Shown: positions 10,539-21,508, counted from the stretch's first letter. The stretch: 64,000 nt of DNA from Bicyclus anynana (GCF_947172395.1 NC_069094.1:11894292-11958291), one strand, 5' to 3'. The notes: generated from the sequence alone by a model not told the origin. Numbers and translations: made by a program.

Positions 10539-10772
10539 ATGATTTCCAATAAAATACCTACAGCTGTGCCTATGTACAATGTTAATTTTTCCCATGTTCG
10601 AAGGGAAGTAAAGTTCAGACACCATGCCAGACACCCCATGACCGGCGCAACCGTCGCCAGCCAGACGACGCGGCGCGACCTCGCGGCGCCAAATCTACCC
10701 CAGCTTCCGTTTTATGACGAAATTATCTCGCAGGACTCTCTGAATAGGCTCCATAACTATTGGCCAATTTAA
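10539..10772 (+). other. CpG-dense segment with a 77-codon open frame, identity unknown
   Basis: The core (about 10619-10700) is much richer in CG dinucleotides than its surroundings (GACGACGCGGCGCGACCTCG). The + frame ends LPFYDEIISQDSLNRLHNYW. No splice sites or homologous family were recognised. It could be an exon, a promoter-proximal CpG patch or a repeat fragment. Confidence 0.25.
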
Positions 10773-10944
10773 TACCGCTCACATACAGAAGAATAAATAC
10801 AAATAAAAGGATTTTTGTATTAGAACACGTGATTCTTAATTAAATAGTAGTTATATAACAGAATCAAACAAAAAACCTTATTTACAAAGTAGGTACATGT
10901 TAGGAAGGGTGATAAATTAAGGTAGACTTTTAAATTTAAATAAT

Positions 10945-11110
10945 TCGTCATTATCAGCTTATTTTAAAATAAGGGAGGAGGGAGGAGGGAGGACTGACCC
11001 TTGCCCGTCCTCCCTCCTTGTAGAAAAGGGGATTTGAAACATAGATTTCCTACAACAACGCTGAATGGACAATAATGTTATGATTATAATCATATTATAT
11101 TGAGAATGCC
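10945..11110 (-). mobile_element. Family G LINE/SINE 3' end with GA-rich insertion
   Basis: Reverse-strand order resembles 7316-7460 (CAACGCTG, CCTTTTCTACAAGGAGGGAG, GCTGATAATGA). It also carries an expanded GGGAGGA run at 10972-11000 and a matching CCTCCCTCC at 11018-11030, which can pair with each other. Confidence 0.5.
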
Positions 11111-11761
11111 TTGAACCCCGGAAACATATAAACATAATTAATCCTTTTGAGAACACAGATAACCCAGTAATTTGAGCTAATTATTTGCTAATATTATTAG
11201 CTAGCGGACTCCCACTTTAACCTCGTTATTTCAATGGTTTGTCTATGCAACTTGAACGTGCCTCAAACGGTGAAGAATTTTCTTAATTAACTACGCGTGT
11301 GAAGTCTGTCAATCGGTACTTTGCCAGCGTGGAGGAATATCAGCCCAGACCATTCTGAGAGAAGACTCATACTCAACAAATAACCAAATATCGGTTGTTA
11401 ATGATGAAACAATATTTTTTCAGACGAGTTCATTGACCGTTCCTTCCGACAAACAGAGTCGAGACGAGCTGGCGTCGAGGTTGGCTTTTATTGAGAACAA
11501 GTAACAAACAATGTTTAAAATTGGCACGTGATTCGAAAACAAGATTGAATGAAAGCTTTCAGATTGTACTGCACTTCAAAACCGCTCGACTCGTTTTGCA
11601 TATACATATTATATAAATAAATTACATTGTAAGTAAATAAGTAACCGTGTCTGTCTGTAACGTTTTCATACCTATACCTAAAAATGTACATGAACTGTGG
11701 TTTAAAGATCCATAGCTCCACGGTGGGCGGACTGACTCCATTTCATAAGGTCTAGGGTAAG
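11111..11761. other. Non-coding DNA with a decayed SINE A tail
   Basis: About 11300-11410 resembles the SINE family A 3' end in + orientation (GTGTGAAGTCTGTCAATCGG, CCAGCGTGGAGGAATATCAG, TTGTTAATGATGA). A Helitron-like CTAGCGGACTCCCAC end lies near 11202. Nothing else seen. Confidence 0.4.
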
Positions 11762-12400
11762 TTAGACAAATTGTAGTAATCTGTAGCTTCTATATTGTAC
11801 CGTATGGGGTCTTTGCAAAGTCGTTAGATTTTTAAAATGTTGGATGATTTCTGAGTTGAGCTTTTCTGGCAGAGGGCCCATCGAGTCAAGGGCTCGTGGC
11901 ATTATACCAGTGTCCAGTCCTGCCACCATACAGCTATCGCCACTGATTGTACTCATTTGTAACATAAACTGGATCCCAACGCCGATTGTAGACCTAGACG
12001 CCCGAATAACGTCCTTTACGATCCTGACGATGACATAACAACCGTCAATGCTTCCTAGACAACACAAACACAAGCAGCACATCTTCGCCGGCGAAGATGA
12101 GGTCCCCGATATCTGACGTCACCTGGACGTGGATTGTTTCCTACCCACCCACAATCTCGAAGGCACCGCCCGGACTGATACGCTCAGGCCAAAAAACCTT
12201 TCCAGAATGGCTCTCTAAGACGAGATCCGAATCTCAGAGATGCCCTTAGAGAGTCGCTCCTCCTACATCTTCTACTTCTGTCTTCGGGCCCCATCAGGCG
12301 ATGCTTGTGCGCGTGCCAAATCCCCAGGTGACGCCGCTGAGAACCTATTGAAGAGCCTAGGGCACTTACACAATCATGAAACAAAAAAACAAACTGGAGG
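11762..12400 (-). repeat. Unclassified dispersed repeat, member 1 of an inverted pair
   Basis: On the reverse strand it reads CGACTCTCTAAGGGCATCTC, TTGGCCTGAGCGTATCAGTC, GGGGACCTCATCTTCGCCGG, TGCTTGTGTTTGTGTTG, closely matching + strand 17550-17865. It is GC-richer than its surroundings. The reverse frame 11762-12082 continues past the shared part and reads GSIDGCYVIVRIVKDVIRAS, possibly the start of a retroelement frame, but no domain is recognised. Confidence 0.6.
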
Positions 12401-12936
12401 TGTAAAGGGAAATATAGGCATGTTTAATTGTTGAAAAAAAAATAATAGAATACTTTAACGAAATTATACATGGCCACAAAAACTTCGTCGTTAAAAAGAT
12501 GTGGCTAATATTTTACCTAAAACCTAAGAGCTCGTTTTATAACGACCACCCTTTATCCATAAATTACGTATCCTACCAATCCTATACCAAATACAGAAGT
12601 CGACCTATTTTGAAACAGGGGAAAAAAAAAATATCTAGGATACGAATCACAATCATCCAATAAATATTTATTGAATCTTTTAGCGGTTGAATATTTAACC
12701 CGCTCAAAGATTAACGAGCCATTCAGAAGTACGTGCCAATCGTTCTGCCGATAATAATATACACTTCTTTTGCCGTTTGGCTAGCGGTTCAATTGATTTC
12801 CGAAAGCACCCACTATATTTTATGGGCCTAATAATATTTTCCTGATTTTACTCGTAGATGTGAAATTCAAAGCTTTTGGTTGACTATTTGTAAAAAAGCT
12901 AAATGTATTTAAAATATACTAGGTATATATCTATAA
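12401..12936. other. AT-rich non-coding DNA
   Basis: Nothing recognisable seen. Confidence 0.4.
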
Positions 12937-13243
12937 CTAGCGGACTTCGCGTGAAACTCTACACCTACCGTATCCTACTCCCACCCTACCTCTACCCTAA
13001 GGCCTAGTTCGGACTTCTTTAGTATTTTAGAACGACGAACGAACGATTTTTGGGCGGTAAATCCAGAAATTGTTCGTACTCGCCTAAAATACTAAAAATG
13101 TCCAAACTAGGCATAAGTACCTATCCCAAGTCCGTCTCCTGGTTCAAAGCTACCTCTCCACCAATTTTCAGTTAAATCGGTCCAGCCGTTCTTTAGTTAT
13201 AAATAGTGTAACTAACACGATTTTCTTATAAATACATACAATT
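12937..13243 (-). mobile_element. Helitron-like element with CCCTA array, interrupted by a MITE
   Basis: The reversed 3' terminus CTAGCGGACTTCGCG is at 12937, followed by a CTACCC-type array (12958-12999), then AAATCGGTCCAGCCGTTCTT and AACACGATTTTCTTATAAAT near the 5' end. The same order is seen at 18695-18917 and 46643-46868. A 113-bp MITE splits it at 13001. The 5' boundary is approximate. Confidence 0.7.
13001..13113. mobile_element. PIF/Harbinger-like MITE with TAA target duplication
   Basis: TAA stands on both sides (12998-13000, 13114-13116). The element starts GGCCTAGTTCGGAC and ends GTCCAAACTAGGCA. Inner parts pair as TTTAGTATTTTAG with CTAAAATACTAAA, giving about 29-bp inverted termini. 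A TWA duplication and GGC termini are typical of PIF/Harbinger derivatives. It is inserted in the Helitron-like element 12937-13243 and is therefore younger. Confidence 0.75.
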
Positions 13244-13951
13244 AGTAGGTAAATATTTCTTTTAGTTTTCTACTGCATAGGTATAATATGTATATATTTT
13301 CGGGAAAAACACTTCTTTTACGAGCAAGAAGCAGCGATTTTATTGCATTTCTCGAGATATGATATAGATATATATGACGTTTTAGGTTTTGAAAGATATG
13401 TTAATAATTTCGAAAATACCACTATTGATTAATGTGTTCCGCAGAACCTAATTATAATAACATTCCAACGATATGAAATCAACCAAGCGGTGTCATCTTT
13501 AAAACACAACATATAACTTTCCTTTGTTTTCTATTACAAAAGGATTTAACAGAGTTATCTATATGTTAACAAGATATTACCGTAAATTAGCATATTGATT
13601 AACAAAAGCAAAGAATAATGGATATTTAAAGCGCCCGACACTCGCTACAGTATCCGTTGACATTGTGGAATATTAAATCCATTTGACATCGCAGCCGGTA
13701 ACGAATCCAACTTGATTAATTCTAACGACATTCAAAGACAGATGAGATATTCGGTAGAATTTGGCTGAGAGATCTGTCTTATTGTTTTGAATTTAATTTA
13801 GATATCGGAGGCATTGGAACGAAAATCTTTGAAGTAAAATCCTTTCCTTTTTGTATTTGGTTGTAGATACTTACTAAACTAGCGAATGGGTGCTATTAAA
13901 CGATTAAATGTTCGAGTTCGATGTAGAAAATATCACCAGTAAGGATTGTAA
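13244..13951. other. Non-coding DNA
   Basis: No gene or known repeat recognised. Confidence 0.4.
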
Positions 13952-14492
13952 GCCAACCTCTTTCACGTACCTTTAAATGCGGAACCATTTTTGTTGCATC
14001 GTCACCTAATATACTTATAAGATGATGATTTCCTTAAATTTTAAATTGTTAAATGTTCGTGGTCTCATTATTATTTTTATTATTTTACACACATTCATTT
14101 AAAAATTATTTTTTTTATTTCATTTAATCAAAGCAGCAGCGTGGGTCAACCTCTTTCATGTACCTCTAAATGCGCAACCATTTTGGTTGCATCGTCACGT
14201 GTTTTTCAGATAGCATGGGTACGGTGACAGTTCGTTTTACTATTGAATGTTTGCCGCGATTCACGATAATAGTACGTATTATGAACGTCATAAGGCAACT
14301 GTCATCGTATGGGTACGATGGCTATTCAAAAAACTGGTAAAAAATTTATGTACTAGTAAAGTGAGATAGGAGCTAACATTCCTCAATTTTAAATTGTTAA
14401 ATGTTCGAAGTGTTATTATTTTTATTATTTTCCACACATTAATTTAAAAAATATTTTCTCTATTTCATTTAATCAAAGCAGCAGCGTGGGTT
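13952..14492 (+). repeat. Tandem duplication with order A-B-A-B
   Basis: Block A (CAACCTCTTTCACGTACCTT, then GTTGCATCGTCAC) lies at about 13954-14007 and 14149-14199. Block B (AAATTTTAAATTGTTAAATG to AATCAAAGCAGCAGCGTGGG) lies at about 14034-14147 and 14382-14491. Between the second A and B sits an extra 180 bp with an imperfect inverted repeat (GGGTACGGTGACAGTT / AACTGTCATCGTATGGGTAC), probably a later insertion. Confidence 0.7.
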
Positions 14493-15310
14493 TTCCCTGC
14501 GATGAATACAAAATGATAACAAAAAAGATTTTGGTATAACATGCCAAAAAAACGGTGGAAGCTGGAAAATAATTGTTATATTTATTATTGTTGACTTAAA
14601 CATCAGCTAACAAATATCAAATAATATATTCTATGAGACTAACTAGGTATTTCTATAAATAACTATGTAAACTTGTCCAAAAAAACAATAATTAATGACT
14701 TTTTTTCATTTCAGGTAATCAACAAAGAAAAAATGCATTGCTGTTTGTATGTGAAAGGTAACTTAGCCGAACCAACATCGTTCACCACTGATAACTAATT
14801 TAGAAAAAATCTTTTAACATTTTTAACAAATCAATATATTTGCTAAATGGACATTGCATTGGCTATCGTTTATTTAATAAAGATATAGACAAATTGACCA
14901 AACTATTGTAAGGAAAAGATTTGATTGTTTGTTTGTACGAGTATGTATTGAATAGGATACGAAACTACTGAGCCGATTTGAAAAAATATTTCACTGTTGG
15001 GAAGCTATACTATTCTTGAGTGTATTATATTTTCAAAAAAAATATTCCTTCCTGAAACTCCAATAATGTATTCCAAGATGTAAAAAATTACCTAAAACAT
15101 TGTTTGCAACGCTTGCGCTGAAAAAACTATTGATGTTAGAAGAAAATAATGTTAAAAGAAAATATATTTTTTTTTATTTTCTTTTAACATTATTTTACTA
15201 CAACTTTGCAGAACACATTATTTTTTACAAAAAATGTCGCGACAGCATATGCTTACATATTATAGTCATGACACAATAAGTGTTATTTTATTTAAAAAAA
15301 ATTGAATTGA
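14493..15310. other. Non-coding DNA with one hairpin
   Basis: About 14940-15010 holds a weak Helitron-like H2 motif (CTACTGAGCCGATTTGAAAA). At 15143-15164 and 15175-15196 a perfect 22-bp inverted repeat (AAAATAATGTTAAAAGAAAA plus TA) brackets a 10-base AT loop. Confidence 0.55.
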
Positions 15311-15412
15311 TTTATTTTGTTTTAGGGTAGAGTAGGGTAGGATTAGGATTTAGTAAGGGTAGGTGTAGAATAGGGAATGAGTCAAAGCGAAGCTTGAACG
15401 GGTCCGCTACGT
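15311..15412 (+). mobile_element. GGGTAG array and Helitron-like 3' end
   Basis: An irregular GGGTAG array (15324-15378) is followed by AAGCTTGAACGGGTCCGCTA, a degraded form of the H1 terminus. It is the forward version of the CCCTA-bearing elements at 12.9, 18.7 and 46.7 kb. Confidence 0.6.
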
Positions 15413-15895
15413 ATTAAGTAAGTTGATTAAAATATTTGTACAATTTTTATTATTCAAATTGATCAATTATTTTCACTGTTCCGTTTTTGAGTTTATCTCA
15501 TCATGTCCTTGTCCCACTTAAGGGTCCGCAAAATATATTTTTATCTTTAGAATATAAAAAGTAAACAGATAATATTTACCTTTAGAAAATGAAAACATCT
15601 TTATAAAGAATATTCCGTTTAAATAACACGATAATAACAACACAATACGAGTTACAACATTAAACTTTATTCAGACGAAGTTATAAGAGAAAAGTTCGAC
15701 GTAACTCGAATTAAACTGAGTTCTAACTCGTAACTTGTCCAATGGAGAAGGCGATAGGACGAGCGACAAAAGACTTAGCGCTCGTAGATATTCAACACCT
15801 TGCCCGTGCTATTGTGAACTGCATTATAAACATTGTGCAAACTTCTGGACTAAATGAAACACTCTAATATAGGTGTAGAGACTATTAGAAGAGTT
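15413..15895. other. Non-coding DNA
   Basis: Nothing recognisable seen. Confidence 0.4.
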
Positions 15896-16120
15896 TTTTT
15901 TATTATTTAAAAGTTATGCCTTGACTACAATCTTACATGATTGTAAGTGATGATGCAATCTAAGATGGAAGCGGGCTAACTTGTTGGGATAGTCATCATT
16001 ATCAACCCATAATCGGCTCACTGCTGAACTTGAGTCTTCTCACAGAATGAGAGGGGTCTATTGAAGAAAATTCTCTGAGCAGGTTTCCTTACGATGTTTT
16101 TCCTTCACCATCATTTACCA
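15896..16120 (-). mobile_element. SINE B 3' fragment joined to SINE A 3' fragment
   Basis: 15896-15995 is the reversed 3' end of family B (GACTACAATCTTACATGATT, AGATGGAAGCGGGCTAACTT). From 16000 the reversed 3' end of family A follows (AACCCATAATCGGCTCACTG, AGAATGAGAGGGG, ACGATGTTTTTCCTTCACCA). Neither keeps its tRNA head. Confidence 0.65.
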
Positions 16121-16179
16121 TTAGAATCAACATTTTCTGATAGTGATCGTTAAAAATGTTAAAATGATCACTCTATGCC

Positions 16180-16400
16180 CGTCAACCCACACTAAACCAG
16201 CGTGGTTGGTGTAAGCTCCATAAATCCCTAAAAGAAGGGAGGCCTGCTAGCCTATTCATTAATTTGGTCTTTATTAAAATGAACATCAAACCAACTGAGA
16301 ACTGAAATCTATCTACTGTATGATATCCACGAAAGGTCGTCAGTAAGCACCGGATGACATTGTTACACAGTATCTTAATTTCGTATTATGTCAACACTTA
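16180..16400 (+). repeat. Family G fragment followed by MITE K copy
   Basis: 16185-16260 reads CCAGCGTGGTTGGTGTAAGC and AGAAGGGAGGCCTGC (family G). From about 16253 the sequence reads TAGCCTATTCATTAATTTGG, ATGATATCCACGAAAGG and CAGTAAGCACCGGATGACAT, the MITE K signature. Confidence 0.55.
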
Positions 16401-17549
16401 CGTCAAAGTAAGTAAGTTAGCCCGTTGGAAATATAGTGGGCAGTTAACATAGGCTGATAACAATGATGAATACATGAATTAAAAAGTCAAAGTTGCAACT
16501 TATTAAACTAAAAAAAGAAAAATTAAAAAGGTAAAAGTTGCAACTTTTTACCTGACTACCGAGGGAGAGTTATAGAGTTCGAGCCTGTAATGTACGATCA
16601 TACACTTCTTTGTAATTGACTTAATATCCGCATAGGCTAATCACTGAACGAATAAGACAGTTTTACTATTACTTAATGTACTCTACTGTCTATAGATTAG
16701 GTATCTATAGTCTATGGTATGCTATGGTAATATTTACATACACACGTTTTTGTGAAAACTGTTACCCTCAGCATTAACCCTTATATTTCATCCGCATCTA
16801 GATATAAAAAGAATTGTTCAAAATAAAGGTATTGTGATTTGTGATCAGATTAACAGCTTTCAGACAAAAGATGTTACTAACAAAGTATCCCGTTTGGTTA
16901 AATCTTTCAAAGGGGTGAATAAATTTATACATAATCCATACATAAATTATGTATGTTATTTTAAAACTATTTATAAAACTTGCAAACAGCAGTGTTAATC
17001 GAGCTACTTTAGTAAAAAAATATATAAATCACTACCTAATTTGAGCAAAGTCACAACGCTAGTTTGCAGCTAACCGCAAATAGTGCCTTGACATGAAGCC
17101 TATAATAAAACAAGGAACATGATTACTCACTGTGCCATTTCTTACCATAAATTATAGAAAATAGAGTCCATAATTCTATGACACGTCATCTAATACATTA
17201 CGAGTATGATTAGCTACACATAAAATTGTCTATGATCGTGGTAAGCTTAAATGACCTTCCTGCAAGCCATCATTTGTAACCAAAAGGTAGTTTATAAAGC
17301 ATTATTCATTTTGCTAACGTGAACCCACCAAAAACATTACCTACATATACAGTTGCTTGCCAAGATTAACAAGTTTATATTAGGTACTGTAAAAAAGTAT
17401 TGCGATATCTAGTAGGACCACCAACCACGTATCTGATTAGTTAGCTGAACACTGATTTGTGCTGCGAATCAAAGTGTAAAGTCTAAAATATTTAGCTCTT
17501 TTTTTTCTTGATTGTGGAATAGGCTCTATAGGGGACCACAGAAACTTCA
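16401..17549. other. Non-coding DNA
   Basis: No gene or repeat recognised except a short run of AAAGTTGCAACTT repeats at 16488-16546. Confidence 0.4.
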
Positions 17550-17865
17550 CTGGGGGTTTGGGCGAGCGCAGAAGCTATGCCTGATGAGACCTAAAGGCTA
17601 AAAGAAAAACACAGGACGGAACGACTCTCTAAGGGCGTCTCCTGTGAGACTCGGACCTCGGCTTAGAGGGCCGTTCTGGAAGGGTGTCTTGGCCTGAGTG
17701 AATCAGTCCGGACGCCTCCAAGATCGTAAGTTAGATAACCCACGTCTGGGTGACGTTAGATATCAGGGACCTCATCTTCGCCGGTTAAGACGCTGAGTAG
17801 CTTGTGTTTGTGTTGCATGGGAAGCATTTTTGGTCGTCATGTTATCGTCTGGATCGATATAGCTC
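17550..17865 (+). repeat. Unclassified dispersed repeat, member 2 of the inverted pair
   Basis: Matches the reverse strand of 11762-12400 in order: CGACTCTCTAAGGGCGTCTC, TTAGAGGGCCGTTCTGGAAG, TTGGCCTGAGTGAATCAGTC, GGGACCTCATCTTCGCCGG, AGCTTGTGTTTGTGTTG, CGTCATGTTATCGTCTGGAT. It is degraded, with no open frame. Class unresolved. Confidence 0.6.
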
Positions 17866-18385
17866 TAGGAGCTCTTGACTGTACCGTTATTCACAGCTCA
17901 CCTGACTCAACAAACTCTACTAACAGTACAGATGAAAACGTATGGCTTGACCATGTCGTGATTATTCCTTAAAGTATTCCTTGTAGATAACTGCCTTTTT
18001 ACATTTTCTTTTATAGTTATAATTGAGGGACTACCCAGATAGCTTACCTGATCCAAAACAATTTCCTATAATCAGAAGGCATGCAAAGACCTCCTACAAA
18101 GTGCTGCCTTCAATTGATCAATCTGAGACATAGGGGCTAACTTTATAATACTCGTACCTACATTGGCAACCATATCCTTAAGTTCTAAAGTGAAACACTG
18201 CAAAGCTGCTTGGTGCAAATCACATGGTCGTTGTACTTTCCCGGAGGAGATCTCTCACAAAAACTGTACCATCACGAATAACTTGTTTCTATATGGCATC
18301 ATACCGCTGCAGTAAATACTGCATTACAAACTGCTGCTTTATAAAACTTTCCTTGAATAAACAGATTAATATTATTATCAATGAC
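17866..18385. other. Non-coding DNA
   Basis: Nothing recognised. The frame 18224-18544 runs into the SINE and is spurious. Confidence 0.4.
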
Positions 18386-18675
18386 GGCCGCGTGGCGCAG
18401 TCGGTAGTGACCCTGCTTTCTGCATCCACGGCCGTGGGTTCGATTCCCACAACTGCAAAATATTTGTGTGATGAGCATGGGTGTTTTCCAGTGTCTGTGT
18501 GTACTTATATAATTTATACGTTATATAAGTATTTATATGTATAATATAATTGTATATTAATATTATAATATCAACTATCTTAGCACCCATAACACAAGCT
18601 ACTCTGTATGCTTACTTTGGGGCTAGATAGTAATGTGTATTGTTTAAGTATATTTATTTATTTATTTAATTGTAA
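18386..18675 (+). mobile_element. tRNA-derived SINE (family C, Metulj-like)
   Basis: The head has GTGGCGCAGTCGGTAGTGAC (A box) and GTGGGTTCGATTCCCAC (B box). The body has TTTGTGTGATGAGCATGGGT, TTTCCAGTGTCTGTGTGT, CTTAGCACCCATAACACAAG and ACTTTGGGGCTAGATAG, with a (TATT)n tail. The body agrees with my memory of the widespread lepidopteran Metulj SINEs; that name is from memory and not searched. It appears full length. Confidence 0.8.
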
Positions 18676-18694
18676 TTGAATATTTTCTAGATAA

Positions 18695-18917
18695 CTAGCG
18701 GACCTGATCAAGCTTCCCCTACCTACCCTACCCCTACCCCTACCCTATCCTACCCCTACCCTACCCTACCCTTGAAATAATTATTCATTGTTTTTAAGAT
18801 GTATTCTGCTATTCGGGGCGGAGACAAATCCAATGAATCAAAAACCATGAAAATTGGTCCAGCAGATCTCGAGTTATAAATGTTGTAACAAACCCGACTT
18901 TCTTTTATATATATGGA
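18695..18917 (-). mobile_element. Helitron-like element with CCCTA array
   Basis: The reversed terminus CTAGCGGACC is at 18695, preceded by A. A CTACCC-type array spans about 18716-18771, then ATTGGTCCAGCAGATCTCGA, AACCCGACTTTC and TTATATATATGGA at 18917, followed by T. Read forwards it starts TC and ends CTAG between host A and T, as Helitrons do. Confidence 0.75.
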
Positions 18918-19929
18918 TTAGTATTATTTTATTAAAATCGTGTTGGTACATTTATTAATTTAATAATTATATTTTATTTTTATGACATTTTGATAAGTTC
19001 TTTTATATTTGACATTTAAAATTTAATTTCTAAATATACCATCACAATTATGTTTCATTTAATTTAATTGCTATTGATTTTTTTGTTAATTACCCGTGTC
19101 TTACTAAACGCCACAAATGGTCGCATGCATAATAATTATACTGTGTGTAATCTCAACAATTAAATTAATACGTATTAAGTAAAACATAAAAAATAAATAT
19201 AAGTGTAAAGAAGTTATCAAACATAAAGAAATTCTTGATATTTATTTCTTCAACTTATAAAAAGCTTTTGTAGAACGCCTACATCAAAGCATACCAATCG
19301 TGTTTTCCAGAAGAAACATTCATCTTATGGTTTCTTTAGACAAGTATTCTTTTTATGTTTTTATGTCAGGTAAAATACTCTCGAGGTATTCATTTTTATT
19401 TCATCAAAGCTCCTTAGCACCAAGGCTGTTATATATCTTGAAATATTGATAAAAGTAAAAACAACTTCATATTTGTGATCTTTTGATACGGAGAATTTGT
19501 TTGATTTGATATTTTTAGCTTCCAAAAATGAATACCAGACTCATTATTTAACGACGTGTATTTTTTTTTTTAATTTTTTTTACTAAAGAAAAATTTAATG
19601 GAATAAATATGTAAACTGAACTGAACTATTGGTTTTCATCCCCATTTTGTCGATTTGACTAAGATAAAACGTTTTGCGTATTCGTTTCTCATACACACAG
19701 CTTTCCGAGTCTATGTTTCCCTGATCCTTATAACTTGGATATACTTAAAACAAGATTCTATATAAGCATCTGACTAGGCAATCTTGTATTAGATAGATCC
19801 TGTATGTATTAAAAATTTCGATGGAATTCCTCTAGATGATAGTGATATATGAAGCGGCTGATTTGATAGTAAGAACTTTTTTTAAAGAAAGAAATTAAGT
19901 TTGATGGATAGAATTAATGCTTTTCGTCG
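18918..19929. other. AT-rich non-coding DNA
   Basis: Nothing recognisable seen. Confidence 0.4.
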
Positions 19930-20040
19930 CAGGAATTCGCTGGATGCAGGTGGCTCAGTATCGTGATGTTTGGAAGTCCCTACAAAAGGCCTATGTCCCG
20001 CAGTGGACGTCAATCGGCTGATATGATGATGATGATGAAG
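19930..20040 (+). mobile_element. RTE-type LINE, 5'-truncated 3' end
   Basis: Reads GGATGCAGGTGGCTCAGTAT, GATGTTTGGAAGTCCCTA, AGGCCTATGTCCCGCAGTGG, ATCGGCTGATATGATGATGA. This is the last part of the RTE frame (VAQYRDVWKSL in intact copies), its 3' untranslated region and the (ATG)n tail. Compare 60879-61560. Confidence 0.8.
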
Positions 20041-20600
20041 TTTGAGTGCGTTAGATCTCCACCCAGAAGATACTCAGAAGATGCCTATTCACTCTTGCTT
20101 TGAAGGTATAAAAATTATAAGTGTCAGGAAACACAAACGCCAGAAGGGCAATCCAAATCTTTGCTGTGTGAATTAGAACTGCGTATGCCTAACTTACCTT
20201 AGAGTAAGTAAGAATGGAAGCAACATCATCATTATCAAATTCAGCTAACTGCTGAGCTCGAGTCTCTTTTCAGAATGAGAGAGGTTAGGCCACCACGTTG
20301 GCCCAATGCGGATTGGCAAACTTCACACACACAAAAAAATCTCTGGTATGCAGGTTTACTCACGACGTTTTCCTTCACCGTTTGAGACACGTGATATTTA
20401 ATTTCTTAAAATTCACACTACTGAAAAGTGTGAGATGCATGCCCCGGACAGAATTCGAACCTACACCCTCCGGAATCGGAGGCAGAGGTCATATCCACTG
20501 GGCTATCACGGCACAACGCCAGAAGGGCAATCCAAATCTTTGCTGTGCGAATCGGAACTGCGTATGATTTACTTACCTTAGAGTAACTAAGAATGGAAGC
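20041..20600. repeat. Dispersed repeat J with an 85-bp direct duplication flanking a SINE
   Basis: 20041-20136 reads GATGCCTATTCACTCTTG as at 540-650 and 24437-24560. The 85 bp 20137-20221 (ACGCCAGAAGGGCAATCCAA to GAATGGAAGC) recur at 20516-20600 with seven differences. A SINE A copy occupies exactly the space between. Confidence 0.8.
20222..20515 (-). mobile_element. tRNA-derived SINE, family A
   Basis: Reverse strand: head GCCGTGATAGCCCAGTGGAT (A box) and GGGTGTAGGTTCGAATTC (B box), then GGGGCATGCATCTCACACTT, AAATATCACGTGTCTCAAAC, ATTGGGCCAACGTGGTGGCC, AGAGACTCGAGCTCAGCAGT, and ATAATGATGATG tail. Full length. Forward and reverse frames across it are artefacts. Confidence 0.85.
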
Positions 20601-21180
20601 GTCATAGTCGGAGTCAAATAATGTAATCACAAACAACCAAAGGACCTTCTTCTTTTTACATGTTAATGTTAAATCTTCTAACACCCTAACTACTAACACT
20701 GTGAGGTGAAAATCGTTTAACAAATATTATTAAACAGTAAATACACGTTATCGTATAAAAATTCGTTGGCTTTTGTAACCCTTAGCTCACAACATTGATA
20801 AAATCAGCCCCGCTCTCTTTACAATTTGGTATATCTGATTCCCTTTGTACCGGAATACACACATTTAAAATTACATTGTTACACCCTAATCTAGATAACG
20901 ATGGTGACAAAGCGACCCATGCGAGCGGGTAAGTGTTAATCTCATTTAATATATTGTTAAAAATCAGCAGGGATAAGTACAACATTTAACGGTATGAAAG
21001 GGACCGATTTATTTATGTGTTATCAAATAGGTAGCCTCACCTTTTGTGAAATATATTGTGGGCTGACCCTTCTGCATCGGAACCAGAGTTTGTAATTTAT
21101 TGGCAGATGTAAGCAATTTTTGATTTTTTATTTATGCACATATGTAAATACCGCCCACATTTCGTTGTAACGTAAAGGAT
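20601..21180. other. Non-coding DNA
   Basis: Nothing recognised. Confidence 0.4.
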
Positions 21181-21508
21181 TTTTTTTTTTTTTTTTATTC
21201 TTTACACGTTAGTTCTTGAGTATAATCTCACCTGATGTTAAGTGATGATGCAGTCTACGATGGAAGCGGGCTAACTTGTTAGGAGGAGAATGAAAATCCA
21301 CACACCTTTCGGTTTCTACACGGCATCGTACCGGAACGCTAAATCGCTTGGCGGTACGTCTTTGCCGGTAGGGTGGTAACTAGCCACGGCCGAAGCCCAC
21401 CAGCCAGACCTGGACAAATTAAGAAAATCTCAATCTGCCCAACCGGGGATCGAACCCAGGACCTCCGTTTTGTAAATCCACCGCGCATACCACTGCGCCA
21501 CGGAGGCC
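21181..21508 (-). mobile_element. tRNA-derived SINE, family B, full length
   Basis: Reverse strand begins GGCCTCCGTGGCGCAGTGGT (A box) and has CCTGGGTTCGATCCCCGG (B box), then AATTTGTCCAGGTCTGGCTG, TGGCTAGTTACCACCCTACC, AGCGATTTAGCGTTCCGGTA, TAGCCCGCTTCCATCGTAGA, and an oligo(A) tail (T run at 21181-21196). Confidence 0.85.

Noticed and set aside
11762..12082. 106-codon reverse frame as a gene
   Set aside because: It is continuous with a dispersed repeat and has no recognised domain; kept only as part of that repeat.
18386..18460. tRNA gene candidates (also at 2405, 20490, 21430, 30948, 31343, 35985, 62718)
   Set aside because: A and B boxes are present, but each is joined to a SINE body and recurs as a family; no clean acceptor stem or terminator of a true tRNA gene was seen.
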